Assembly: GCF_963678635.1 (NCBI RefSeq) | Contig: NC_087070.1 | Coordinates: 17,767,318-17,831,317, forward strand | From: Symsagittifera roscoffensis | Lineage: Eukaryota > Xenacoelomorpha > Acoela > Convolutidae | Reading direction: 5' to 3' | DNA length: 64,000 nucleotides | In this document: piece by piece, positions 1-14,300 of the stretch | How the letters are laid out: each line of letters starts with the position of its first letter | Numbering within the stretch: the stretch's first letter is position 1 | Made by a program: the position numbers and the translations under genes | The notes under the pieces: generated by a model | Seen by the model: only the letters and a program-made list of their open reading frames with translations | What the model was told of the DNA's origin: nothing | The model's database searches: none

Positions 1-2665
1 CTGATGACTTTTAATGTCTGTTGATAGATGTCGGAGTAGCAGTAGGAGAGCTTAAATTTGATACAAAAAAAAACGTGTCTAAAATCGAAGTGCTTGGGAC
101 GATATACGTTTTTTAAGAAGAAAAAATAATCGGGCTTCCGGCTCGCTCCAAAGATTGGCTTCATCTTTATTTTTACTCTGATGATTTTTGCAATCTGTTG
201 ATAGGTATCGGAGTAGCATTAGTAGAGCTTAAGTTTGATATAAAAAACGTTTCTAAATTCGAGGTGCTTGTGACGATAATATTTTTTTTATAAAAAAAAA
301 TTCGGGCTTCAGGCTCTCTCCTAAGATTGATTTCAATTGTACGTTTTGGGTTAATTTTTTGCTCTTGCCCTGTTATTTGAACGAAACTTGTTTTGCGACT
401 CTCAAGTTGTTGAATTTTTCAGATCTTCAATTGGAGCGATTACAATTCTCAAAACGTCGTGTTAGTTTCGATATAGTTTTCAAGTGTCGATAATTTTCAT
501 CGATAAATTCTTCAAATTGTGCCATAATTTTCTTGTTTTTATACAACTCTGGTGCAGTTGAGGCCGTAAGATTTTCTACGCTCTTTGATTGTTAAGAAGG
601 AAGTGATTTAAGTTAAGAATGGTTAGTTGGGCGAGGTATAACCCGATTTTCCAGGTTTCTATGAAGTTCATAGCAAGTGATATCATTTTTTCATAATTTT
701 TCGGTTGAAAGAGTCTATTTCATTGCTAAAATATAGTATCTTACTCGTCATTTCAGTTACAGATTATAGTTCGATGCATGGAAGTTATCGAAAATTGAAA
801 AAAAAATCAAGGTTTTCAAAAAACAGTCAATTCGTGACGCCGCTTTGTGTGTGCACTTTTTGTGTTTGCCTACCCCCAAAAAAATTGAGAGTTTATTACA
901 AAAAATTTTCACTGCTGAAACTATCCAGGACACTGATTTGGCAAGTGATTATTTCAATTTCAGTGCTGTTAGAGAAGTTCGTTAACAGCAATATTTCTGG
1001 ATGAAAAAATTGAAAAGGTCAGTTTGGGCGGCCTGATCTGGCCTGAAATATTGCTTCAAAAATCTTCTGCCCTATATATGAAAAAGTACTGAGTATTTTC
1101 TCTGCTGTGTTTTTTGCAATTGTTAGAAATTTTTCGAAGGCCTAAATTTTATTGTGTTACATTATTAAACTCAGGGTGGTTGTGAAACTATTAATTTTTT
1201 TAAAAAATCACAATTTTTCAAAATCCTTGCTTAATCCAGGTTTTGTGTCATAGAGTTGTGACAACCTATTGGTTTTCAAATCAGGTTTTGCCATGACAGA
1301 TGAATGAAAGAGCTTAATGTTGGTATATGATAGGCTCCTAAAATCGAAGGGAATGTGACGATATGTTTTTTTAATGAAAAATTTTCCTTTTTTCGGGCTT
1401 CCGGCTCGCTCCAAAGATTGGCTTCAATTTTAATGTTATATTAGTGATTTTTGTAATAAGTTAAAAGCTATCGGAGATACAATAGTGGAACTTAATTTTG
1501 TTATATAAAATGAGTGCAAAATCGAAGTGATTGTGACGATATAAATTATTGAATTTTAAAACAAAATTTTTTTTCGGGCTTCAGGCTCTCTCCTAAGATT
1601 GGCTTCAATTGTTCATCTTAGGTTATTTTTGTGCTCTTGCCCGGTTCTCAATTTCGAAGACACTTTTACTGCTCGTCTCGCGCTGTTAATTTTTATAAAC
1701 TTCAAATTGAAGAGTTTAAAATCCTCAAAACGGCGTGTTAATTTCGATATTGTTTTCTAGTGTTGATAATTTTCATCGATATTTTCTTAAAATTATGCCA
1801 TAGTTTTCTTGTTTTTATACAACTCTGGTACTATTGAGACAGTAACATTTCCTAAACTCATTGATTGTTAGCAGGGTAATCATTGAAGTTGCAGAATGGT
1901 TAGTTGGGCGAGGTACAACCCGATTTTTCAGGTTTTTTTTAATGTTTATTGCACGATGTATCATTTTTTCAGGATTTTACGGTTGAAATAGTCTATTCTG
2001 TCGCTGAATTATAGTATTTCATTCGTAATTCTAGTTAAAGAACTTAATTCGATGCATGAAAATTACCCAAATTGAAAAAAAAATCAAAGTTTTTAAAAAC
2101 TGTCTTTTCGACTTGCTGCTTTGGGTGTGCACTTTTTATGTTTGCCTACCCTAAAAAAAATTTCACAGTTTTTCTTTCAAAAATGTTTCAGGGATGAGAT
2201 ATCCAGAAAAAAATGTCGCAACTGGTTGATACGCATTCAGTTTTGTTATAGATGTGCGTTAACAGCTATGTTTCTGGATGAAAAAGACCATAAGGTCAGT
2301 TTGGGGGACCGTATTTGGCCTCAAATATCGCTTCAAAAAATATTCTGCACATTTTTTGTTATAAAGTATTCAGTATTTTTTCTGCAATTTGTTGCAATCG
2401 TTAGAACTGCAACAGGGCTGATTTTTGATGTATAATACGTTTCTAAACTCAGCGTGGTTATGAAGATATTAGTTTTCAAAAAAAAAAACCCAATTTTTTC
2501 AAAATCCCTGCCTGGCACAGGTTTTGTGTCATAGAAATGTTAAAAATTATTAGTTTTCAAATCTGTTTTTTGCCATCAACAGAGGAATAACAGAGCTTAA
2601 TTTTGATATAAAATACGCTCCTAAATTCGAAGGGAAGGTAACGATATCATTTTTTAAAGTAAAAT
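1..2665. repeat. Tandem repeat, about 1.28 kb unit, two copies
   Basis: Two diverged copies of a unit of about 1.28 kb follow one another. The marker GGTTAGTTGGGCGAGGTA starts at 621 and again at 1,898, a spacing of 1,277. Each copy carries two copies of a CGGGCTTC-X-GGCTCGCTCC box (near 130 and 302, then 1,394 and 1,573), which links this block to the 178-bp array that follows. Only short, low-complexity frames occur, so I see no gene. The left end runs off the window. Confidence 0.75.
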
Positions 2666-3960
2666 GTTACTTTTTTTCGGGCTTCGGGCTCGCTCCAAAG
2701 ATTGACTTAAATTTTCATTTTTTCTTAATATTTTTCGCAATCTGTTTATAGCCATCACAAGAACAACAACAGAGCCCAATGTTGATTTATAAAATGTTTC
2801 TTTCTTCGAAGTGAATGTGACGATATATTTTTTTTAAGTAAAAAAAACATTTTTTCGGGCTTATGGCTCGCTCCTAAGATTAACTTAAAATTTTGTTTTA
2901 TATTATTATTTTTTGCTATCTGTTTATAGCATTCGCAAGACCAATAACAGAGCTGAATTTTGATATATAAAACGTTTCTAAATTCGACGTGAATGTGACG
3001 ATATATTTTTTTTTAGTAAAAAAAACACCTTTTTTCGGGCTTCTGGCTCGCTCCTAAGATTGGCTAAAATTTTTGTTTTACAATGTTTTTTTTTGATATC
3101 TATTTATAGCTTTCGGAAGTACCATAACAGAGCTTCATTTTGATGTATAAAACGTTCCGTAATTCGAAGTGAGTGTGACGATATATTTTTTTTAAGTAAA
3201 AAAAACATTTTTTCGGGCTTATGGCTCGCTCCTAAGATTAGCCTAAAATTTTGTTTTATATTATTATTTTTGCTATCTGTTTATAGCATTCGCAAGACCA
3301 ATAACAGAGCTGAATTTTGATATATAAAACGTTTCTAAATTCGACGTGAATATGACGATATATTTTTTTTTAAGTAAAAAAACACCTTTTTTCGGGCTTT
3401 TGGCTCGCTCCTAAGATTGGCTAAAATTTTAGTTTTATAATGTTTTTTTTGATATCTATTTATAGCTTTCGGAAGTACCATAACAGAGCTTCATTTTGAT
3501 GTTGAAAACGTTCCGTAATTCGAAGTGAGTGTGACGATATAATTTTTTTAGTTAAAAAAATACCTTTTTTCGGGCTTCTGGCTCGCTCCTAAGATTGGCT
3601 AACATTTTGGTTTTACAATGTTTTTTTTTATATCTATTTATAGCTTTCGGAAGTACCATAACAGAGCTTCATTTTGATGTGTAAAACGTTCCGTAATTCG
3701 AAGTGAGTGTGACGATATAATTTTTTTTAAGTAAAAAAGCCCTTTTTTTCGGGCTTCAGGCTCGCTCCTAAGAATGGCTTAAATTTTTGATTCAACTTAA
3801 ATTTCTTTGCAATCTGTTTAAAGCTATGGTCATAACAGTAATAGAGCTTCCTTTTGGTATACGAAACAACCCATATTTCGATGTGGTTGTCGCGATATGT
3901 TTTTACAAGTAAAAAAAAAACATTTTTGGGGCTCCTGGGTCCATCAGCTAGCCTAAAATT
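2570..3960 (+). repeat. 178-bp tandem repeat, about 7 copies
   Basis: The box TTTTTTCGGGCTT(C/A)TGGCTC recurs near 2,677, 2,853, 3,034, 3,213, 3,391, 3,569 and 3,748, giving a period of 176-181 bp. Each unit also holds 'cagagctt' and 'gtgacgatata' markers. Some copies can form a small hairpin with arms AAGCCC and GGGCTT around a T-rich loop. The array is non-coding and AT-rich. The same box occurs four times in the block to the left, so the two blocks share ancestry. Confidence 0.8.
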
Positions 3961-4960
3961 TTATAAATCTGTTTTTTTTTGCAACCTGTTTGTTGATATG
4001 TCTATACGAATAACAAAACTGATTTGCTACAGTTGGGATGATGTTGTTTGCCTCTTAACTTCAAAAACTTTACATTTTATGTCAATAATATGCCGATGTT
4101 TTGGTTTGGGTGTTAAACCTGCTTTTGTTGAAATTGAATATTTTTTGAATATCAATAATGTGGAGACATGTTTACATGAGTTGTTTCAGTGTTTGTGTTG
4201 TATTAGCGTCGGCCTAATTTGTTCGTAATTTTCAGATTCAATCGAAATGTAGCACTGCATTATATGCTTAGAATTGGATATGGCTGACCTCTATCCATGC
4301 AATTATGTCGAGCTTATTTTACAATTACTTAAGTCATTACAACGCATCAAGAAGAATATCGAAAAACAACGTTAGAAGAGCCTACTTCGGAGGAACTGTA
4401 CTATGAAGAATGTTTTTTTATTTAATCATTTTTGATGAATCTATTCAGTTGCTGAGCAGTAACCTTCAAGATGATTCGTATCTGTCTATCCGAGTTGTAC
4501 GATCAGTATTGTTTTCGTGGATCATTCGGCATATATCTCAATTGATAAAAAAGAACGAAGTTGCAAACTCTCAAGAATGAATGTCTGCTAACACGTACTG
4601 GATTCTTTATATTGTTTAAATTTAATGAATACATAAGTATAATGAGTTTCGATCACACCTTGTTTTAATAGGCCTTCTCGTTTCTGATTTTTCCCCCGTG
4701 ACAGTACTCCTATGAGCACATTTTAATGCTATCATTCTCATATTTGATATGTTCTGCTTAAGTCTTGAGAAGGAGGAAGGAACTTATGGTTTGATTTGCT
4801 TTTTTTATCACTATCAGACTGAAATATCGCGCCTGATTTGTGTACCATTTTAACAAGTGTCTATAAGGCATCCTAGGTAATATAAAACTGAAAATGCAAT
4901 CCTTTAAACCATAATAATGATCGGTTAGATATCGTTTTCCCATAACTTATTGTACAACCT
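3961..4960. other. Spacer with no recognisable feature
   Basis: About 1 kb of AT-rich sequence between two arrays. The longest frame here (3,854-4,228, plus strand) starts inside the last 178-bp repeat and shows no domain or conserved motif, so I do not call it a gene. I see no RNA gene and no clear repeat. Confidence 0.5.
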
Positions 4961-7900
4961 AACTAAATTGTCATGTCAACTCTGGTATATTTGATGATTT
5001 TCCCCCCTTGTTTTTCGAACTTATCTTGGTGTTTCTGTAAGTTGGAACAAAGGCACATTCCTGAAACCCCTAAAATCATGTTCACGATAGTTTGTAGTAT
5101 GCTAGAAAGCGTTTCGACTAATATTGGGCTTCTCTTCAAAAAAATTAGTTTTTTCTGTCGCTCTCTGTTACAAATTTCTTGCGCAGTTTTTTTTTCCATT
5201 TTCACGGATACTTGTAGGCTACCCTAGATAGCTCGATGAGCCTAAAGTTCAGTCATGGATCAATCCAGTCCTGTTGACGACCGATGTGGCATCAGTTTTC
5301 AGAAAAGGCTATTTACCTTAGCTGACTTGTCATCTCAACTCTGGTACTTCTGATGATTTTCCCCCCTTGTTTTTTGATTATTTTTCGGTTTTTCTGTAGT
5401 TGGAACAAAGACATATGCCTGAAAATCCTTTTGACGAAAATTTGCAGTTTGCTTAAAGGCGTTTGTGCTCAAAGTAGGGCCTCTTTTTTAAATTATTTAG
5501 CTATTTTGTGTCGCTCTCTGTAAAAAAAATTTTGCGCATGAATTTTTTTCATTTTCACGGATACTTGTAGGCTACCCTAGATAGCTCAATGAGCTTAAAG
5601 TTCATTCATGAGTCAATCCTTTCATGTTGACGACCAAAATGTTCCATCAGTTTTTAGAAAAAGGCTGTTTATCTTAGCTGACTTGTCATGTCTACTCTGG
5701 TTGTTTTAGATAATTTTTCCCCTTGTTTTTCGAACGTAGTTTTTTTTTCTATAAATTGGAACAATGGCACATGCCTGAAACCCCTAAAAATCATATTCAC
5801 GATAGTTTGCAGTATGCTAGAATGCGTTTCGGCTCAATATACTGCTTCTCTTCAAAAAATGTGGGTTTTTTCTATCGCTCTCTATAACAATTGACCCAAC
5901 CTAACATGTGATGTCAACTCTGATACTTCTGATGATTTTTCCCCTTGTTCTTCGAACCTGAGTTGACATGACAATTTAGGTAGGGTAAATAGCTTTTTTC
6001 CTAAATTTGATGTCAAATTGGTCCTCATTAATGCTGGATTGATACATGAATGAACTTAGAGCTCATCAAGTTATTTAGCGTAGCCCACAGGTATCCGTGA
6101 AAATGGAAAAATCGTGCCCAAAAATTTTGTTACAGAGCGGCACAGAAAAAATCTAACTATTTCCTATAGAGAAGTCCTATATTGAGCCAAAATGCTTCGT
6201 AGCATAACGCTGACTAATGTGAGTATGACTTCTTGGGGTTCAGTCGTGTTTCTATTTCCAGCTTATGAGAAACAAGTTAGGTTCGAAAAACAATGAGAAA
6301 GAATCATCAAGAGTACCAGAGTTGACATGACATGCTAGCTAGGGTAAATACCCTCTTTCTAGGATTTGGTTCCGATTCCGTCGTGAGCGTAGCCAGAAAA
6401 TATCTTGGCTGAATTTTCAGCTCATCAAATTATCTAGGGTAGCCTACATGTATCCGTGAAACTGAAAAAAAAATCATGCGCAATAATTTTGTCATAGGTT
6501 ACGACAGAAAAACAATTGGTTTTAAACAAAAGCACAATATCGAGCCCAAATGCTTTTTCGCGTATCCCAGACTAGCGTGAATATCTGTTCGAGTGATTTG
6601 AATTTTGTGTCTTTGTGCCGGCCGACAGAAAAAAAACAAGATATGTTCGAAAAACAAGGGGGAAAAGCATCAACAGTACCAGAATTCACATGACTTTTTA
6701 GGTCGGGCTAAAATCGGGTTTTGATGAAAATTCAGTCGTTAGCATGGTCAGGTTGATTCATGGATGATTTTTCAGCTCATCAGATTATCTAGGATAGCCT
6801 AGAGTTATCCGTGAAAATAAAAAGTCATCCACAAAAACTTCCATACAGCGCTATAGAAAGTTCGTTTTTATAGCATTGTTTTTTCGAAGCTCAGCTGACA
6901 CGACCATTTAGGTAGGGTGAATAGCCTTCTTCTGAAAATTGATGCAATATCGGTTGTTAATCTGAATGGATTGATTCATGAATGAACTTTCAGGTCATCA
7001 AGTTATCTATAGTAGTACACAGGTATCCGTGAAAATGAAAAAAGTTATGCGCTAAAAATTTGTTACAGCTCTATAGAAAAAAAACCTAAAAACTTAATAA
7101 TAGAGAAGCGCTGTATTGAGACGAATTGTTTTATAGTTTAATGCAGACTAGCACGAGTATTATTCCTGGGGGTTTCAGGCTTGATTCTAGTTTCCAACTT
7201 AAAGAAAAAACAAGATAGGTTCGAAAAACAACAGGGAAGAATCTTAAAAGTACCAGAATTCACCTGACTTGTTAGGTCGGGTTAAAATCCTCTTTCTGAG
7301 AGTTGATGACAATTCAGTCTATAGTATGATTAGGTTGATTCATGGATGAACTTTCAGCTCATCAGATTATCTAGGATAGCCTAGAGTTATCCGTGAAAAT
7401 GAAAAAAGTCATGCGCAACAAATTTAATACAGCGCTATAGAAAAAACCTATTTTTTTTCATAGAGAAGCGCTATGATGAGATGAAATGCTTTCTAGCATA
7501 CTGAAGACTAGCGCGAGTATGACTTCCAGTTTTTTTGGCTTGTTTTTAGGTTCCAACTTTCAGAAAAAACGTAGGTTCGAAAAACAATGGGAAAAAATTT
7601 ACAAAAGTACCAGAGTTGACATGACATGTTAGGTATGGTTTATATCATTTTTCTGAGAGTTGATGACAAATCGGTCGTTAGCATGGTCGGGTTGTTTCTT
7701 GGATGAACTTTCAGCTCATCAGGTTATCTAGTAAAATGAAAAATGTCATAAGCAAAAAAAAATTGTTAGAGCGACAGAAAAACAAGTCGATTTATGGAGA
7801 GGCACTATATGGAGACCAATTTTGTTCTGGCGTACCGCAGATTAGCGTGAGTTTGATTTCTAAAGGTTTATTTTACTTCTATTTGTCTCATTCAAATAGA

Positions 7901-8270
7901 AAAAACAAGATAGTTTCAAAAAATGGAAAAATCATCAAAAGTATCTATCCTTATTTGTCTATTAGTTGGAGCAAAGACATTATTTAAACTTTTAGAAATT
8001 GTTCTCACGCTATTCTGGGGTAGGCCAAAACACATTTAAGTTCGGTTTAGGGCCTCTCTGTGAAACAAGTTATGTTTTTCTGTCGCTCGCGGTAACAATT
8101 TTCTTGTGCATGATTTTTTTTCCTTTTCAAGGATACCGGTTGGCTACCCTAGATAACTTGATGAGCTGGAAATTCATACATGAATGAATCTGGCCGTTTA
8201 AGCGTCCGATTTGGTATCAGTATTCAAAAAACGCCTTTTCACCCCACCTAACATGTCATTTCAAAGCGTT
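4960..8270. repeat. About 355-bp tandem repeat with two orientation switches
   Basis: The marker TGTCATGTCAACTCTGGTA and its variants occur in plus orientation near 4,971, 5,328, 5,682 and 5,905. The reverse complement (CAGAGTTGACATGACA and variants) then occurs near 5,961, 6,317, 6,680, 6,890, 7,255 and 7,612. From about 7,946 to 8,265 the plus orientation returns, with TAGTTGGAGCAAAGACAT and then GGCTACCCTAGATAACTTG. Typical spacing is about 355 bp, with some shorter units. The array is therefore plus, then minus, then plus. No coding potential is evident. Confidence 0.75.
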
Positions 8271-8324
8271 TTTGCTCAAAGTGGGGCCTCCCCTAAAATA
8301 TTTACTTATTTTGTCGGGACTTTT

Positions 8325-11300
8325 TGTTGGAACTTTATGGCTGACCGGTCCTCAGTTCTGCTTCTATACCCTGTGGGATTTGCAATTGCGCTTGTTCACT
8401 TCATCAAACTGTGAAGTCTTTTCGGACTTCAGTTTGCTTGTTAGAACTGTGCGGTTACCTTCTTTTCTTGTCTGTTTTTTGAGTTGTGTTGGAATGAAGC
8501 ATTGCGGCTTGTTCTCTTAAGCAAGTTGTGAAGTCTTGTCGGGATTCAGTTTGCAAGTTGGAACTTTGGCTGTCCGGTCCTCAGTTCTGCTTCTATACCC
8601 TGTGGGATTTTCATTTGCGCTTGTTCACTTCAGCAAACTGTGAAGTCTTTTCGGACTTCAGTTTGCTTGTTAGAACTGTGCGGTTACTTTCTTTTCTTTT
8701 CTATTTTTTTTGGATTATGTTGGAATGAAGCATTGCGGCTTCGTTTTTTTAAAGCAAATTGTGAAGTCTTGTCGGGCTTCAGTTTGCAGGTTGGAGTTTT
8801 TTGGCTGTCCGGTCTTCAGTTCTGCTTCTGTACCCTGTGGGATTTGCAATTGCGCTTGTTCACTTCAGCAAACTGTGAAGTCTTTTCGGACTTCAGTTTG
8901 CTCGTTAGAACTGTGCGGTTACCTACTTTTCTTTTCTGTTTTTTGAATTGTTGGAATGAAGCATTGCGGCTTCGTTCTCTTAAGCAAGTTGTGAAGTCTT
9001 GTCGGGATTCAGTTTGCAAGTTGGAATTTTTTGGCTGTCTGGTCTTCAGTTCTGCTTCTGTACCCTGTGGGATTTGCAATTGCGCATGTTCACTTCGGCA
9101 AACTGAAGTCTTTTCGGACTTCAGTTTGCTCGTTAGAACTGTTCGGTTGCCTACTTTTCTTTTGTTTTTTGGATTATGTCGGACTGAAGCATTGCGGCTT
9201 CGTTCTCTTAAGCAAATTGTGAAGTTTTGTCGGGCTTCAGTTTGCAAGTTGGAACTTTGGCTGTCCGGTCCTCAGTTCTGCTTCTATACCCTGTGGGATT
9301 TGCAATTGCGCTTGTTCACTTCAGCAAACTGTGAAGTCTTTTCGGACTTCAGTTTGCTTGTTAGAACTGTGCGGTTACTTTCTTTTCTGTTTTTTGGATT
9401 ATGTTGGAATGAAGCATTGCGGCTTCGTTCTCTTAAGCAAGTTGTGAAGTCTTGTCGGGATTCAGTTTGCAAGTTGGAATTTTTTGGCTGTCCGGTCTTC
9501 AGTTCTGCTTCTGTACCCTGTGGGATTTGCAATTGCGCATGTTCACTTCGGCGAACTGAAATCTTTTCGGACTTCAGTTTGCTCGTTAGAACTGTGCGGT
9601 TACCTACTTTTCTTTTCTGTTTTTTGAATTGTTGGAATGAAGCATTGCGGCTTCGTTCTCTTAAGCAAGTTGTGAAGTCTTGTCGGGATTCAGTTTGCAA
9701 GTTGGAATTTTTTGGCTGTCCGGTCTTCAGTTCTGCTTCTGTACCCTGTGGGATTTGCAATTGCGCATGTTCACTTCGGCAAACTGAAGTCTTTTCGGAC
9801 TTCAGTTTCCTCGTTAGAACTGTGCGGTTGCCTACTTTTCTTTTGTTTTTTGGATTATGTCGGAATGAAGCATTGCGGCTTCGTTCTCTTAAGCAAATTG
9901 TGAAGCTTTGTCGGGCTTCAGTTTGCAAGTTGGAACTTTGGCTGTCCGGTCCTCAGTTCTGCTTCTATACCCTGTGGGACTTGCAATTGCGCTTGTTCAC
10001 TTCAGCTAACTGTGAAGTCTTTTCGGACTTCAGCTTGCTTGTTAAAACTGTGCGGTTACTTTGTTTTTTGGATTATTTTGGAATGAAGCATTGCGGCTTC
10101 GTTCTCTTAAGCAAGTTGTGAAGTCTTGTCGGGATTCAGTGTGCAAGTTGGAATTTTTTGGCTGTCCGGTCTTCAGTTCTGCTTCTGTACCCTGTGGGAT
10201 TTGCAATTGCGCATGTTCACTTCGGCAAACTGAAGTCTTTTCGGACTTCAGTTTGCTCGTTAGAACTGTGCGGTTGCCTACTTTTCTTTTGTTTTTTGGA
10301 TTATGTCGGAATGAAGCATTGCGGCTTCGTTCTCTTAAGCAAATTGTGAAGTTTTGTCGGGCTTCAGTTTGCAAGTTGGAACTTTGGCTGTCCGGTCCTC
10401 AGTTCTGCTTCTATACCCTGTGGGATTTGCAATTGCGCTTGTTCACTTCAGCAAACTGTGAAGTCTTTTCGGACTTCAGTTTGCTTGTTAAAACTGTGCG
10501 GTTACTTTCTTTTCTGTTTTTTGGATTATGTTGGAATGAAGCATTGCGGCTTCGTTCTCTTAAGCAAGTTGTGAAGTCTTGTCGGGATTCAGTTTGCAAG
10601 TTGGAATTTTTTGGCTGTCCGGTCTTCAGTTCTGCTTCTGTACCCTGTGGGATTTGCAATTGCGCATGTTCACTTCGGCGAACTGAAGTCTTTTCGGACT
10701 TCAGTTTGCTCGTTAGAACTGTGCGGTTACCTACTTTTCTTTTGTTTTTTTGAATTGTTGGAATGAAGCATTGCGGCTTCGTTCTCTTAAGCAAGTTGTG
10801 AAGTCTTGTCGGGATTCAGTTTGCAAGTTGGAATTTTTTGGCTGTCCGGTCTTCAGTTCTGCTTCTGTACCCTGTGGGATTTGCAATTGCGCATGTTCAC
10901 TTCGGCAAACTGAAGTCTTTTCGGACTTCAGTTTCCTCGTTAGAACTGTGCGGTTGCCTCTTTTTCTTTTGTTTTTTGGATTATGTCGGAATGAAGCATT
11001 GCGGCTTCGTTCTCTTAAGCAAATTGTGAAGTTTTGTCGGGCTTCAGTTTGCAAGTTGGAACTTTGGCTGTCCGGTCCTCAGTTCTGCTTCTATACCCTG
11101 TGGGATTTGCAATTGCGCTTGTTCACTTCAGCAAACTGTGAAGTCTTTTCGGACTTCAGTTTGCTTGTTAAAACTATGCGGTTACTTTCTTTTCTGTTTT
11201 TTGGATTATGTTGGAATGAAGCATTGCGGCTTCGTTCTCTTAAGCAAGTTGTGAAGTCTTGTCGGGATTCAGTTTGCAAGTTGGAATTTTTTGGCTGTCC

Positions 11301-14300
11301 GGTCTTCAGTTCTGCTTCTGTGCCCTGTGGGATTTGCAATTGCGCATGTTCACTTCGGCGAACTGAAGTCTTTTCGGACTTCAGTTTGCTCGTTAGAACT
11401 GTGCGGTTACCTACTTTTCTTTTCTGTTTTTTGAATTGTTGGAATGAAGCATTGCGGCTTCGTTCTCTTAAGCAAGTTGTGAAGTCTTGTCGGGATTCAG
11501 TTTGCAAGTTGGAATTTTTTGGCTGTCCGGTCTTCAGTTCTGCTTCTGTACCCTGTGGGATTTGCAATTGCGCATGTTCACTTCGGCAAACTGAAGTCTT
11601 TTCGGACTTCAGTTTCCTCGTTAGAACTGTGCGGTTGCCTACTTTTCTTTTGTTTTTTGGATTATGTCGGAATGAAGCATTGCGGCTTCGTTCTCTTAAG
11701 CAAATTGTGAAGTTTTGTCGGGCTTCAGTTTGCAAGTTGGAACTTTGGCTGTCCGGTCCTCAGTTCTGCTTCTATACCCTGTGGGATTTGCAATTGCGCT
11801 TGTTCACTTCAGCAAACTGTGAAGTCTTTTCGGACTTCAGTTTGCTCGTTAGAACTGTGCGGTTACCTACTTTTCTTTTCTGTTTTTTGAATTGTTGGAA
11901 TGAAGCATTGCGGCTTCGTTCTCTTAAGCAAGTTGTGAAGTCTTGTCGGGATTCAGTTTGCAAGTTGAAATTTTTTGGCTGTCCGGTCTTCAGTTCTGCT
12001 TCTGTACCCTGTGGGATTTGCAATTGCGCATGTTCACTTCGGCAAACTGAAGTCTTTTCGGACTTCAGTTTCCTCGTTAGAACTGTGCGGTTGCCTACTT
12101 TTCTTTTGTTTTTTGGATTATGTCGGAATGAAGCATTGCAGCTTCGTTCTCTTAAGCAAATTGTGAAGTTTTGTCGGGCTTCAGTTTGCAAGTTGGAACT
12201 TTGGCTGTCCGGTCCTCAGTTCTGCTTCTATACCCTGTGGGATTTGCAATTGCGCTTGTTCACTTCAGCAAACTGTGAAGTCTTTTCGGACTTCAGCTTG
12301 CTTGTTAGAACTGTGCGGTTACTTTCTTTTTTGTTTTTTGGATTATGTTGGAATGTAGCATTGCGGCTTCGTTCTCTTAAGCAAGTTGTGAAGTCTTGTC
12401 GGGATTCAGTGTGCAAGTTGGAATTTTTTGGCTGTCCGGTCTTCAGTTCTGATTCTATACCCTGTGGGATTTGCAATTGCGCTTGTTCACTTCAGCAAAC
12501 TGTGAAGTCTTTTCGGACTTCAGTTTGCTTGTTAGAACTGTGCTGTTACCTTCTTTTCTTTTCTGTTTTTTGAATTGTGATGGAATGAAGCATTGCGGCT
12601 TCGTTCTCTTAAGCAAGTTGTGAAGTCTTGTCGGGATTCAGTTTGCAAGTTGGAATTTTTTGGCTGTCCGGTCTTCAGTTCTGCTTCTGTACCCTGTGGG
12701 ATATGCAATTGCGCATGTTCACTTCGGCAAACTGAAGTCTTTTCGGACTTCAGTTTGCTCGTTAGAACTGTGCGGTTGCCTACTTTTCTTTTCTGTTTTT
12801 TGGATTGTCGGAATGAAGCATCGCGGCTTCGTTCTCTTAAGCAAATTGTGAAGTTTTGTCGGGCTTCAGTTTGCAAGTTGGAACTTTGGCTGTCCGGTCC
12901 TCAGTTCTGCTTCTATACCCTGTGGGATTTTCATTTGCGCTTGTTCACTTCAGCAAACTGTGAAGTCTTTTCGGACTTCAGTTTGCTTGTTAGAACTGTG
13001 CGGTTACTTTCTTTTCTTTTCTGTTTTTTTTTTGGATTATGTTGGAATGAAGCATTGCGGCTTCGTTTTCTTAAGCAAATTGTCGGGCTTCAGTTTGCAA
13101 GTTGGAGTTTTTTGGCTGTCCGGTCTTCAGTTCTGCTTCTGTACCCTGTGGGATTTGCAATTGCGCTTGTTCACTTCAGCAAACTGTGAAGTCTTTTCGG
13201 ACTTCAGTTTGCTCGTTAGAACTGTGCGGTTACCTACTTTTCTTTTCTGTTTTTTGAATTGTTGGAATGAAGCATTGCGGCTTCGTTCTCTTAAGCAAGT
13301 TGTGAAGTCTTGTCGGGATTCAGTTTGCAAGTTGGAATTTTTTGGCTGTCCGGTCTTCAGTTCTGCTTCTGTACCCTGTGGGATTTGCAATTGCGCTTGT
13401 TCACTTCAGCAAACTGTGAAGTCTTTTCGGACTTCAGTTTGCTTGTTAGAACTGCGGTTACTTTCTTTTCTTTTGTTTTTTTTTGGATTATGTTGGAATG
13501 AAGCATTGCGGCTTCGTTTTCTTAAGCAAATTGTCGGGCTTCAGTTTGCAAGTTGGAGTTTTTTGGCTGTCCGGTCTTCAGTTCTGCTTCTGTACCCTGT
13601 GGGATTTGCAATTGCGCTTGTTCACTTCAGCAAACTGTGAAGTCTTTTCGGACTTCAGTTTGCTCGTTAGAACTGTGCGGTTACCTACTTTTCTTTTCTG
13701 TTTTTTGAATTGTTGGAATGAAGCATTGCGGCTTCGTTCTCTTAAGCAAGTTGTGAAGTCTTGTCGGGATTCAGTTTGCAAGTTGGAATTTTTTGGCTGT
13801 CCGGTCTTCAGTTCTGCTTCTGTACCCTGTGGGATTTGCAATTGCGCATGTTCACTTCGGCAAACTGAAGTCTTTTCGGACTTCAATTTGCTCGTTAGAA
13901 CTGTGCGGTTGCCTACTTTTCTTTTGTTTTTTGGATTATGTCGGAATGAAGCATTGCGGCTTCGTTCTCTTAAGCAAATTGTGAAGTTTTGTCGGGCTTC
14001 AGTTTGCAAGTTGGAACTTTGGCTGTCCGGTCCTCAGTTCTGCTTCTATACCCTGTGGGATTTGCAATTGCGCTTGTTCACTTCAGCAAACTGTGAAGTC
14101 TTTTCGGACTTCAGTTTGCTTGTTAGAACTGTGCGGTTACTTTCTTTTCTGTTTTTTGGATTATGTTGGAATGAAGCATTGCGGCTTCGTTCTCTTAAGC
14201 AAGTTGTGAAGTCTTGTCGGGATTCAGTTTGCAAGTTGGAATTTTTTGGCTGTCCGGTCTTCAGTTCTGCTTCTGTACCCTGTGGGATTTGCAATTGCGC

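Noticed and set aside
705-1004. 99-codon frame in the first repeat block
   Set aside because: Lies within a tandem repeat and the equivalent region of the second copy does not keep the frame.
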